A DNA stretch of 64,000 nt from assembly GCA_963770375.1 (NCBI GenBank), contig CAVYPM010000022.1, positions 62,001-126,000 of the forward strand. The letters are read 5' to 3'. The DNA comes from DASVBE01 sp963770375. GTDB taxonomy: Bacteria; Actinomycetota; Actinomycetes; Streptosporangiales; Streptosporangiaceae. Numbering within the stretch: position 1 is the first letter of the stretch; every line of letters starts with the position of its first letter. Positions 9,314-17,351 of the stretch are shown here, in pieces. The notes under the pieces were generated by a model. The model was not told where the DNA came from. It made no database searches and saw only the letters and a list, made by a program, of their open reading frames with translations. A program made the position numbers and the translations under genes.

Positions 9314-9763
9314 CTAACTGCCGCTCTGGCGCGGCCCCGGCGGGCGGCGGGCCAGCGCGTCGGTGACCGCGGTGACGGCGGCGTCCAGCGGCTCGTGCTC
9401 CCACACCCGGACGACCTCCCAGCCCGCCGCGGCCAGCGCGGCGTCGGCGGCCCGGTCGCGTTCCACGTTCCGCAGCAGCTTGGGGTTCCAGTAGCCGGTG
9501 TTGACCGCGGGCTTGCTGCCGTGGTCGGGGCAGCAGTGCCAGAAACAGCCGTCCACGAACACCGCGACCCGGCGTGCGGTGAACACGATGTCCGGCCGGA
9601 CCCGCGCCCCGCTGTCCAGGTCGAGCCGCAGGTCCTTGCGGTAGCGGTAGCCGCGGCCGTGCAGGGCCCGGCGCAGCGCCAGCTCGGGCTTGGTGTCGCG
9701 GCGGCGGATCGCGGCCATGTTGGCCGACCGGCCGGGGCTGGACGGGTAGGGATACTCGGCCAC
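9314..9763 (-). CDS. vsr: very short patch repair endonuclease (Vsr)
   Basis: This 149-residue protein matches Vsr nucleases, which nick DNA at T:G mismatches arising from 5-methylcytosine deamination. Diagnostic motifs are ANMAAIRRRDTKPELALRR, RPDIVFTARRVAVFVDG with the catalytic aspartates, and CFWHCCPDH with zinc ligands. WEHE near the C-terminus is also typical. GTG 9763 is the preferred start; a TTG at 9772 would add three residues. No Dcm-type cytosine methyltransferase or restriction enzyme gene is adjacent, so it is a solitary copy. Confidence 0.9.
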   Translation of the reverse strand: MAEYPYPSSPGRSANMAAIRRRDTKPELALRRALHGRGYRYRKDLRLDLDSGARVRPDIVFTARRVAVFVDGCFWHCCPDHGSKPAVNTGYWNPKLLRNVERDRAADAALAAAGWEVVRVWEHEPLDAAVTAVTDALARRPPGPRQSGS

Positions 9764-9794
9764 GGACGCCAACGCTAGAGCAGTGACCGCCGTG

Positions 9795-9837
9795 GCGTCA
9801 GGTGGTCAGTGCGTCAGGCGGTCAGTGCGTCAGGCGG
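9795..9837. repeat. 16-bp tandem repeat, about 2.7 copies
   Basis: The unit GCGTCAGGYGGTCAGT starts at 9795, 9811 and 9827. It spans the stop codon (9814-9816) and last codons of the HAD gene on the minus strand, so copy-number change could move the stop. No function is implied. Confidence 0.75.
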
Positions 9838-10476
9838 GACGGCGAGCAACTCGGACAGCCGGGCGACGGTGCCGGCGAGCTCCCGGTGGTGGATGCCGGT
9901 CATCCCGATGGCCTCGGCCGCGGCGATGTTGCGGTCGATGTCGTCGATGAACACGCACTGCTCCGGCGGCAGGCCGAGCAGCCCGGCCGCGTGCCGGAAG
10001 ATGCGCTCCTCGGGCTTGCGCATGCCGGTGTCACCGGAGATCACCACCGCGTCGAACAGCTCGCCGAACTGCTCCCGCGGGTAGCTCCACCGGCCCCAGG
10101 AGTTGGACAGCAGCGCGGTCTGGAACCCGGCCCGGCGGATCCCGCGGAGCACCGCGTGCATCCCCTCGTCCGGCCGCATGGCGTGGAACATCCGGGTCAG
10201 CAGCCCGTCCGCGATCACCGGCGTGCCGTCGGCCATCGCGATCTCGGCCGCCAGCAGGCGCTCGAACTCCTCGTCCGTGCACTCGCCGCGCTCCAGCAGG
10301 TGGATCGGGTTCGGCGGGCCGTCCTCGTCGTAGGCCTGCAGCACCCAGGACCGCATCACCTCGGTGTAGCGTTCCCGGTCCACGCCCTCGGCGATGATCC
10401 AGGCGTTGATGGTCTCGGTGATCGGGCTGGTCATCACGCCGCCCCAGTCCGTGATCACGGCGCGCACCTCGGTCAC
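9814..10476 (-). CDS. HAD-IA family hydrolase
   Basis: GTG 10476 gives 220 residues of a haloacid-dehalogenase-type hydrolase. Motif I is DWGGVM, with the nucleophile aspartate kept but glycine at the second acidic position, as in the epoxide-hydrolase-like branch. Motif II is LLSNSWG, motif III includes the lysine of GMRKPE, and motif IV is FIDDIDRN. The substrate cannot be predicted. Its start is divergent from the SDR gene at 10635, with a strong hairpin in the shared gap. Confidence 0.85.
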   Translation of the reverse strand: MTEVRAVITDWGGVMTSPITETINAWIIAEGVDRERYTEVMRSWVLQAYDEDGPPNPIHLLERGECTDEEFERLLAAEIAMADGTPVIADGLLTRMFHAMRPDEGMHAVLRGIRRAGFQTALLSNSWGRWSYPREQFGELFDAVVISGDTGMRKPEERIFRHAAGLLGLPPEQCVFIDDIDRNIAAAEAIGMTGIHHRELAGTVARLSELLAVPPDALTA

Positions 10477-10532
10477 GCCCCCATGCTAGGCGACGCCCAT
10501 CCGCTCTCCCGACCCAGCCCGGCCGCGTCGAC

Positions 10533-10576
10533 GATGTGCCATCGCACGAGTCATAGACGTCTTGCGATGGCACATC
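10533..10576. repeat. perfect 14-bp inverted repeat between divergent genes
   Basis: The arms GATGTGCCATCGCA (10533-10546) and TGCGATGGCACATC (10563-10576) flank a 16-nt loop. It lies between two divergent starts, so it is unlikely to be a simple terminator. It may be an operator, an RNA structure or a dispersed palindromic element. Its core GTGCCATCGCA resembles GTGCCGTTGCT in the hairpin at 32738. Confidence 0.8.
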
Positions 10577-10634
10577 CTCGGGTGCGGGCCGGGCGGCGAA
10601 GCGAGGTCGCGGGCGGGCTGGCAGAATCGCGGGC

Positions 10635-11387
10635 ATGACTGGAGTAGCTGTCGTGACCGGGGCCAGCAGCGGGATCGGGGCGGCCACCGCGGTCCGGCTG
10701 GCCGAGGCCGGCTACCACGTGGTGGCCGCGGCCCGGCGGTCCGACCGGATCGAGGCGCTGGCCGAGCAGATCCGCGGCAAGGGCGGCCAGGCCGAGGCCA
10801 GGACGCTGGACGTGACCGACCGGGCCGCGGTGGACGCGCTGGCCGCCTCGCTTGACCGGTGCGACGTGCTGGTCGCCAACGCGGGCGGGGCGGTGGGCGG
10901 CGACCAGATCGCGGACGGGTCGCCGGACGACTGGCGGGCCATGTACGAGGTGAACGTGCTCGGCACCCTGAACGTCACCCAGGCCCTGCTGCCCGCGCTG
11001 GTGGCCAGCGGGGCGGGCACGGTCGTGGTGATGGGGTCGACGGCCGGGTTCGTGGCCTACGAGGGCGGCGGCGGGTACGTCGCGGCCAAGCACGGCGCGC
11101 ACGCGCTGGCCGCCACGCTGCGGCTGGAGCTGTACGACAAGCCGGTCCGGGTGATCGAGATCGCCCCCGGCATGGTGAAGACCGACGAGTTCGCGCTCAA
11201 CCGCTTCCGCGGCGACGCGGGCAAGGCCGCGGCGGTCTACGCCGGGGTGGCCGAGCCGCTCACCGCCGACGACGTCGCCGACGCGGTGACCTGGGCGGTG
11301 ACCAGGCCCGCGCACTTCAACGTGGACCTGATGGTGATCCGGCCGCGGGCCCAGGCGGCCCAGCACAAGGTGTACCGGGAGGGGTAG
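10635..11387 (+). CDS. SDR family NAD(P)-dependent oxidoreductase
   Basis: ATG 10635 gives 250 residues, the size of classical short-chain dehydrogenases. The cofactor motif TGASSGIG sits at residues 9-16, followed by VANAGG, the catalytic serine region GSTAGF, and YVAAK as the YxxxK pair. The C-terminal FNVDLMVIRPRAQ resembles the YdfG-like branch that acts on 3-hydroxy acids, but the substrate is not certain. It converges on nagA with only 4 bp between the stop codons. Confidence 0.88.
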   Translation: MTGVAVVTGASSGIGAATAVRLAEAGYHVVAAARRSDRIEALAEQIRGKGGQAEARTLDVTDRAAVDALAASLDRCDVLVANAGGAVGGDQIADGSPDDWRAMYEVNVLGTLNVTQALLPALVASGAGTVVVMGSTAGFVAYEGGGGYVAAKHGAHALAATLRLELYDKPVRVIEIAPGMVKTDEFALNRFRGDAGKAAAVYAGVAEPLTADDVADAVTWAVTRPAHFNVDLMVIRPRAQAAQHKVYREG

Positions 11388-11391
11388 CCGG

Positions 11392-12643
11392 TTACGGCCC
11401 GGCGTAGACCTGACGGCCCGCGATCCAGGTCGCCCGGGTCCGCAGGTCGTCGCCCAGCCAGGTCAGGTCGGCGGCGGCCCCCGGGGCGAGCCGGCCCAGC
11501 CAGGGGCAGCCGATCAGGTCCGCGGGAACCCGGGTGGCCGCGCTGACCGCGGTGGGCAGCGGCACCCCGATCGCCACCAGGTTCGCCACCGCCTGGTCCA
11601 GCCGCAGCGCGGAGCCGGCCAGCGTGCCGTCGGCCAGGACCGGCACCAGGACGGCGTCCGGCAGTTCCGGGCCCGGGTCCGGGTCGGGCTGCGGGTGCGC
11701 CGGGCGGTGGCCCGGCCAGGCCGAGCGGCGGGGCGTCGTGCATCTCGACCTGCTCGCCGCCCACGAGGTGGCGGCCCGGCGGCTGGCCCGCGCTGGCCAC
11801 CGCGTCGGTGACCAGGAAGATCCGGCCCGGGGCCGCGGCGAACGCGATCAGGCAGGCGGCCGCGGACACGTGCCGCAGGTCCGCGATCAGCCCGCAGGTC
11901 AGCCGGGGATCGGTGAGCGCCTGGCCGACCACGCCGGGTTCCCGGTGCCGCAGCGGCGACTGGGCGTTGTACAGGTGGGTGACCATCCGGGCACCGGCCT
12001 GCGCCGCCGCGCTGACCTGAGCCGCGGTCGCGTCGCTGTGGCCCACGCTGACCCGTACCCCGGCCGCGGCCAGCCGCGCCACGGCGTCAAGCCCGCCGGG
12101 CGTCTCCGGGGCCAGCGTGACCACGGCCAGCGCCGGGCCCGCCGCTTCCATCAGCGCGGTGACCGCGTCCGGCGACGGCGGGATGATCGCGCCGGCCGGG
12201 TGCGCGCCGCGCCGGGCCGGCGCCAGGAACGGGCCCTCCAGGTGCAGGCCGAGCACCCGGGCCCCACCCGGCGGCAGGCAGTCGATGATCGCTGCCGCGG
12301 ACCGGGCCGCGGCGGTCAGGTCCGGCAGCGGCGCGGTGACCAGCGTGGGCAGGTACGCGGTGGTCCCGGTCTCCGGCAGCCGCCGGCTGACCGCCGCCCA
12401 GTCACCCGCGCCCGCGTCCTGGAAGCTGACCCCGAAGTACCCGTTGACCTGCAGGTCGACCAGGCCGGGCACGAGCACGCCGTGATCCAGCGCCAGGCTG
12501 GGCCGCCGCGGCGGCGGGCCCTGGCCCACCTCGGTGATCACCCCGCCGGTCACGTCCACGTACCCGGGGGCGAGGACCGCCACGGCCGGCCCGGCGAGCG
12601 GGCCCGCGGTGGCCGGGATGACCCGGGGCGCGGAGATCAGCAT
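11392..12643 (-). CDS. nagA: N-acetylglucosamine-6-phosphate deacetylase, interrupted by a frameshift
   Basis: NagA removes acetate from GlcNAc-6-phosphate in amino-sugar recycling. The part from ATG 12643 carries VDLQVNGYFGVSF, the metal-binding LHLEGPFLAP, VSVGHSDATAAQV and MVTHLYNA, and the catalytic aspartate in FLVTDAVASAG. The C-terminal part (VLADGTLAGSALRLDQAVANL and RLAPGAAADLTWL) is in another frame. The switch lies between about 11640 and 11745, in a GC-rich Pro/Gly stretch. The HxN variant of the first metal motif is known in this family. The enzyme is probably intact in the organism if the shift is a sequence error. Confidence 0.82.
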
Positions 12644-12673
12644 GGGCTGGCCAGCGTAACGCGGCCGCCGGGC

Positions 12674-13672
12674 TCAGCCTGCTCCCCCCGCGCCGGCCAG
12701 CCCGGGCACGGACCGCCGCGCGGCGGTCCGCTCGGCCCTGGCGACCGAGCTGAGCAGTGCGCGGATCTCCCTGGCTACCCAGGTGGACCGCTCCATCATC
12801 GCGACGTGCCCGGTCTGCGGCAGCACCACGACCCGGGCGCGCTGGAACACCCGGGCCGCCCGGCCGGCCAGGGCCGAGCGGACCAGCCGGTCGTGGCTGC
12901 CGTACAGCACCAGCGTGGGCGCACTGACCCGGGCCGCGTCCCGCCACAGCGAGCGCGGGCCGGGCCGGGTGTACTCGGCGATCAGGGCCCGGGCGGACGC
13001 GATCATCACCTCGTTGTGGTAGTCGAGCTCATCCCGGCGCAGCACCTCGGCGGTCGCCTCGGCGTACCTGACCGGGTGCATCAGGGCCGGGTCCGCGTAC
13101 ACGTCCTTGACCACGGTGGCCGTCCTGACCTCGGCGGGGATCAGGCCGACCCGGCGCAGCACCCAGGCCCCCAGGCCGGGCGCGCACAGCACGGAGACCC
13201 GCAGCGGCAGCGGCCGCGGCCACAGGTCGGGCAGCGCGGGCGAGATCAGCGTCAGCGTGCGGATCAGGTCCGGGCGCAGCGCGGCGACCCGGGTGCAGAC
13301 CGCGCCGCCGAGCGAGTTGCCGACCAGGTGCACCGGCCCGTTACGGCGCTGCTCGATCAGCCCGATGACGGCCTTGGCCCGGCCGGTGACCGAGTAGTCG
13401 CCGTCGGCCGGCACCGGCGAGTAGCCGAATCCCGGCAGGTCAAGCGCCTCCCCGTGCAGTGCGGGCAGGTCCGGCTTGCTGCCTCCCGCGGCCGGGCGGC
13501 GGAGCACGTCCATCAGGTCGGTCCAGTTGGTGCTCGCCCCGCCCAGTCCGTGCACGAACACCGCGGGCTGAGCGTTCCCGGACAGGGCGGGCGCGGTCCG
13601 CACGAAGACATTGCCGACGTCCGGCAATCCGACGAACTCCCCTGGCCAGACCGGAACCGGCTCGGTCGTCAT
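12674..13672 (-). CDS. alpha/beta-fold hydrolase
   Basis: ATG 13672 gives 332 residues. The oxyanion motif FVHGLGG, the nucleophile elbow GNSLGG, the acid in YGSHDRL and the histidine in TGHVAMME form a complete catalytic triad. The protein is soluble with no signal peptide. The substrate is unknown; similar actinobacterial proteins are annotated only as hydrolases. It is 30 bp upstream of nagA on the same strand and could be cotranscribed with it. Confidence 0.82.
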   Translation of the reverse strand: MTTEPVPVWPGEFVGLPDVGNVFVRTAPALSGNAQPAVFVHGLGGASTNWTDLMDVLRRPAAGGSKPDLPALHGEALDLPGFGYSPVPADGDYSVTGRAKAVIGLIEQRRNGPVHLVGNSLGGAVCTRVAALRPDLIRTLTLISPALPDLWPRPLPLRVSVLCAPGLGAWVLRRVGLIPAEVRTATVVKDVYADPALMHPVRYAEATAEVLRRDELDYHNEVMIASARALIAEYTRPGPRSLWRDAARVSAPTLVLYGSHDRLVRSALAGRAARVFQRARVVVLPQTGHVAMMERSTWVAREIRALLSSVARAERTAARRSVPGLAGAGGAG

Positions 13673-13763
13673 CCGTACACCCCTAGTTCATCCCCGATTG
13701 CCTGATGCCGAGCCTAACTCCGGCAACCGGGGGTTCGTCCAGATCAGCCGGCCTCCCCGGCCG

Positions 13764-14693
13764 TCAGGCGCTGGCCCGGCGGCGGGTCCGGCGCCGGTCG
13801 GGGGCGGCCTGCTCCTCGTCGTCCGCGGCCGCCTTGGCCGCCGCGGGCTTCGTGGTCCTGCCGGTCTTGGACGGGCTGGCCGCCTTGCGCGGGCCGCCGG
13901 CGCCGGCGCGGCCGGACCGGCCGTCCTTGGCCGCGGCGATGCTCGCCTTCAGCGCGTCGGCCAGGCTGACCGGCTCGTCGTCGGCTGCCTTGCCGTTCTG
14001 CGGCTGGATCACGTCGCGGCCCTCGACCTTGGCCTCGACCAGCTCGGTCAGCGCTTCCCTGTACCCGTCGTGGTGGGCTTCCGGGTCGAAGTCCTGGCTC
14101 ATCGAGTCGATCAGCGAGGCGGCCATCTTCAGTTCCTGGGTGCGGACGTTGATGTCCTGATCGAGGAATCCGAAGTCGGGCACCCGGACCTCGTCTGGCC
14201 ACAGCAGGGTCTCCAGCACCAGGACCCCGTCCCGGCTGCGCATTGCGGCCAGCGACTCCCGCTGGCGCAGCGCCACCTGCACGACGGCGACCTTGCCGGA
14301 CCGCTCCATGGCGTCGCGCAGGAGCACGTAGGCCCGGGCGCCGGAGTTCTCCGGCTCGACGAAGTAGCTGCGGGCCAGCAGGATCGGGTCGATGTCGGTC
14401 TCGGGCGCGAAGTACAGCACCTCGATGCTGCGCAGGGTGGGCAGCGGCAGGTCGGCCATGTCGTCGTCGGTCAGCACCACGATCTCGCCGCTGGGCAGCT
14501 CGAAGCCCTTGGCGATGTCCTCGTAGGGCACTTCCTCGCCGTCCAGCGAGCAGACCCGGCGGAACCGGATCCGGCCGCCGTCCTCGCGGTGGACCTGACG
14601 GAACGTGATGTCCTTCTGCTCGGTCGCGGTGTACAGCTTGACCGGGATGGTGACCAGGCCGAAGGAGATCGAGCCCTTCCACATGCTGCGCAT
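13764..14693 (-). CDS. ku: Ku protein for non-homologous end joining
   Basis: MRSMWKGSISFGLVTIPVKLY opens a 309-residue Ku homologue. Ku homodimers ring DNA ends and recruit LigD. The core domain (about residues 1-250) holds the conserved VLTDDDM, YFVEPE and LIDSMSQDFDPEAHHDGYR stretches. The tail after residue 255 is rich in Lys, Arg and Ala, as in actinobacterial Ku proteins that bind DNA through basic tails. No ligD gene is present beside it in this window. Confidence 0.94.
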   Translation of the reverse strand: MRSMWKGSISFGLVTIPVKLYTATEQKDITFRQVHREDGGRIRFRRVCSLDGEEVPYEDIAKGFELPSGEIVVLTDDDMADLPLPTLRSIEVLYFAPETDIDPILLARSYFVEPENSGARAYVLLRDAMERSGKVAVVQVALRQRESLAAMRSRDGVLVLETLLWPDEVRVPDFGFLDQDINVRTQELKMAASLIDSMSQDFDPEAHHDGYREALTELVEAKVEGRDVIQPQNGKAADDEPVSLADALKASIAAAKDGRSGRAGAGGPRKAASPSKTGRTTKPAAAKAAADDEEQAAPDRRRTRRRASA

Positions 14694-14872
14694 GGTGACT
14701 CCCTACCCGGTCGTGGTGCCGATACCAGCAGTGTTGCCCGGATTGCCGTGGTCAGGCAATTCGAGCGGCAGGCGGCACCGCCCCGTCCGCGGGCCGGATA
14801 CGAGGGCCGGTCCGGCTACCGGCCGTAAGATAAACAAGGTTCCGGCGCATCCGACGAGTCGGGGAGACAGGT

Positions 14873-15496
14873 GTGAGCGCAACGCGGCAGGCCCGCCCAG
14901 CTGGCTCTCGGCTGCCTCGGCAGGCCCGCCGACGGCAGTTGCTCGGCGCTGCCCAGGAAGTGTTCGTTGCGCAGGGCTATCACGCAGCGGCCATGGACGA
15001 CATCGCCGACCGCGCCGGGGTCAGCAAGCCCGTGCTGTACCAGCACTTCCCCGGCAAGCTCGAGCTCTACCTGGCGCTCCTGGACGAGAGCGCGGAGAAG
15101 CTCACCGCGATCGTCCGCGACGCGCTGTCGTCCACCACCGAGAACCGGGAGCGGGTGCCCGCCACGTTCCGGGCGTTCTTCGACTTCGTCGGCGACGAGG
15201 GCGAGGCGTTCCGGCTGGTGTTCGAGTCGGACCTGAGCAACGAGCCCGCGGTGCGGGCCCGGCTGGAGCGCAGCACGCACGAGTGCGCGAGCATGATCAG
15301 CCAGTTCATTCGCGAAGACGCCGGCGTCGGCGAGGCCGAGGCGTACCTGCTCGGCATCGCGCTGGCCGGGATGGCGCAGGTCAGCTCCCGGTACTGGCTG
15401 AGCACCGGGCGGGCGATCCCGAAGGATGCGGCCGAGCAGCTGCTGGCCCGGCTGGCCTGGCGCGGCATCAGCGGCTGGCCGATGACCGAGCGCTGA
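14873..15496 (+). CDS. TetR family transcriptional regulator
   Basis: GTG 14873 is preceded by GGGGAGACAG, a good ribosome binding site. The 207-residue protein has a TetR helix-turn-helix at about residues 20-65 (LLGAAQEVFVAQGYHAAAM, then GVSKPVLYQHF). The C-terminal half is a helical ligand or dimer domain. It is divergent from ku, with 179 bp between starts. Its target is unknown; conserved actinobacterial homologues sit next to DUF3107 genes, as here. Confidence 0.88.
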   Translation: MSATRQARPAGSRLPRQARRRQLLGAAQEVFVAQGYHAAAMDDIADRAGVSKPVLYQHFPGKLELYLALLDESAEKLTAIVRDALSSTTENRERVPATFRAFFDFVGDEGEAFRLVFESDLSNEPAVRARLERSTHECASMISQFIREDAGVGEAEAYLLGIALAGMAQVSSRYWLSTGRAIPKDAAEQLLARLAWRGISGWPMTER

Positions 15497-15535
15497 GCTA
15501 CCAGGCACGGCGGCGCTGATCAGGATTCCTCAATT

Positions 15536-15600
15536 TAGTTCGTCGACACCAACTACTTTGGTCACCCGGTCGTGACACCAACTAGTTGGTACGTGGCACG
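15536..15600. repeat. intergenic repeat, TAGTTCGTGACACCAAC family (two units)
   Basis: Two units read TAGTTCGTCGACACCAAC (15536-15553) and TCGTGACACCAAC (15570-15582). The second runs into the perfect 14-bp palindrome ACCAACTAGTTGGT (15577-15590). The same unit occurs three times in the opposite orientation at 51193-51252. The family is intergenic at both places. Confidence 0.75.
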
Positions 15601-15702
15601 CACTGAATCTGCGTTTCGCTCGCGGCGTAGCTGATCGAAGGCGGAGGGCGGTCCCCCGGGCACGGCCCGGGGTTAGCCTCGAAACGAGGCGAGAGGAGTG
15701 CT

Positions 15703-15924
15703 GTGGAAGTCAAGATCGGTATCCAGAACGTGACCCGGGAGCTCGTGCTCGAAACCACCACGACGTACGAGGAAGTCGAGGCCGCCCTGGCCGCGGCGGT
15801 GAAGGCCGAGGCGGGCATCTTCATCCTGCAGGACGAGAAGGGCCGCCGGGTCATGGTGCCGGCCGGCAAGATCGCTTACGTCGAGTACTCCGGCTCCGAG
15901 TCCCGCCGCGTCGGCTTCGGCTGA
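15703..15924 (+). CDS. DUF3107 family protein
   Basis: This 73-residue protein opens with MEVKIGIQNVTRELVLET and contains IFILQDEKGRRVMVPAGKIAYVE, which match the small actinobacterial DUF3107 family. The GTG start follows GAGAGGAGTGCT, with a small hairpin (GCCTC/GAGGC) just upstream of the binding site. A -10-like TTAGCC precedes it. It is probably a cytoplasmic beta-rich protein. The function is not established. Confidence 0.9.
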   Translation: MEVKIGIQNVTRELVLETTTTYEEVEAALAAAVKAEAGIFILQDEKGRRVMVPAGKIAYVEYSGSESRRVGFG

Positions 15925-16328
15925 TCGCTGTGCCCGGCTGCCGCGCGGTATCAGGGCCGGTCTTGTGCGGGGTGGCCGAGGTGGGCGCCGGCTCCGACCT
16001 GGTAGGCCTCGGCCAGCCAGTGAGGGTGATGGCGCTCTTGGAGACGGCGCAGGTGAACGGGCCGCAGGCCTGCACCAGTTCGATGAACCGGTGGTACAGC
16101 GCGATGACCTCGGGCCGCTTGCCCTGCAGAGAGTCATCCCGATCCCGGCTAAGCCTTAGCCGCCGGCGCAGCTGGCCCACCGAGTGACGGCCGGCGGAGC
16201 CGGCCTCAGCTCGCGGAGGGCCGCGGCGCTGTTTTCCTGACGAGCGATGAGGCGCGACGAAGGAGCGCCGAGAGAGCGAGGAGGGAAGGCAGCGCGTCAT
16301 AGCGGCCCGCAGCGAGCGGCTAGCACAG
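15925..16328. other. 404-bp gap holding a gene remnant
   Basis: There is no intact gene. The only protein-like sequence is the DUF5655-type fragment at 16016-16141 on the minus strand. The remainder reads as non-coding and has stop codons or implausible composition in every frame. Confidence 0.6.
16016..16141 (-). pseudogene. fragment of a DUF5655-like protein
   Basis: Read on the minus strand, the segment encodes DDSLQGKRPEVIALYHRF, then ELVQACGPFTCAVSK and SAITLTG. This is a close match in style to the start of DUF5655-type domains (LYxRFxELVEACGPFTYAVSKTAI). The expected continuation (RRGFAGARP-like) is missing and the following codons are unrelated. No start codon or binding site precedes it. 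I infer a decayed or truncated copy; the family assignment is from memory of the motif. Confidence 0.5.
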
Positions 16329-16994
16329 CTAGGGCTCCAGGCCCAGGGCGGCCATCCGGCGGGCGTGCGCGTCGGCCAGCGCGGCGAACATCCGGCCGAT
16401 GTCGCCCAGGCTGGCCGAGCCGCCGGTGAGCAGCCGGGCCAGCGGGGCGCGCTCGGCGGCCACCCGCTGCGCCTGGCCGAGGGCCTCGCCGACCAGGCGG
16501 CGCGCCCACAGCGCGAGCCGTCCGGCCACCCGCGGATCGGCCTCGATCGCCGCCCGGACCCGGGCGATGACGAACTCGGCGTGCCCGGTGTCCGCCAGCA
16601 CATCGGCGACCAGGGCCTTGGTCTCCGGGTCCAGCAGGCCGGCCACCTCGCCGTAGAAGTCGGCCGCCACCCCGGCCCCGACGTACGCCTTGACCAGGCC
16701 CTCCAGCCAGTCAGCCGGCTCGGTGCGGGCGTGGAACGCGTCGACCGCGGCCATGAACGGCTGCATGGCCGTGGCGGGGTCCGCGGCGGACCGCTCGATC
16801 CGCGCCCGGGCCAGCTGGAAATGCCCGAACTCGGCGACCGCCAGGCCAGCCAGGGCCGCCTTGTCGTCGATCGACTCGGCCAGCGCCGCATCTTCCGACA
16901 TCCGGAAGAACGCCGTCAGCGAGCCGTAGGCGAGCAGCCCCAGCAGGTCGATGACCCCGTCGGCGGCAGGCGCCGGGATGTCCGCAGCCGTCAC
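16329..16994 (-). CDS. ferritin-like fold protein (tRNA hydroxylase MiaE-like family)
   Basis: GTG 16992-16994 gives 221 residues. The four-helix pattern has acidic and histidine positions such as EFGHFQLARARIE and DTGHAEFVIARVRAAIE, which fit a diiron ferritin-like fold. In Streptomyces-like genomes this family sits beside the DEAD-box helicase that is divergent here. Longer upstream in-frame sequence lacks similarity. Whether it hydroxylates tRNA or has another role is unknown. Confidence 0.72.
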   Translation of the reverse strand: MTAADIPAPAADGVIDLLGLLAYGSLTAFFRMSEDAALAESIDDKAALAGLAVAEFGHFQLARARIERSAADPATAMQPFMAAVDAFHARTEPADWLEGLVKAYVGAGVAADFYGEVAGLLDPETKALVADVLADTGHAEFVIARVRAAIEADPRVAGRLALWARRLVGEALGQAQRVAAERAPLARLLTGGSASLGDIGRMFAALADAHARRMAALGLEP

Positions 16995-17351
16995 GCTGGC
17001 AGCGTAACAACGGGACGGCCCGCCGAGGGCCTGTGCGCGCAGCCGGCCTGCGCCAATCACGCTTTGCTAGACTGCCGGTATCCGCTGCAGGAATGCGGTA
17101 AGCCCCCGGGCGCGTTCTTGTGGACGTCGTGAACTTTGTGACAGCTGGTGCGGCGTCCGCCGGCAGCCGCTGATTGCTCAGGTGCCGTTACCGGCCCTCG
17201 CGAGCATGCGGCCCGCGCCGCGCCAGGGCTGGCAGGCCCATTCTGCCGGCGGAGACCTGTGCTTAACCCGCGATGCAGACGCCGGGCGCGCCAATGCGCC
17301 CAGCGGCCGCGGGCCCACTGATGGAGGCTGGAAGCCCTGACTACCGAGATA
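16995..17351 (+). promoter_or_regulatory. divergent intergenic region and long leader of the DEAD-box helicase gene
   Basis: A -10-like TAGACT at 17068-17073 points toward the helicase gene and would give a leader of about 270 nt before GTG 17352. Long leaders are common on RNA-helicase genes and are often autoregulatory. No Rfam-type element is recognisable by eye and no protein gene is supported here. Confidence 0.4.
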
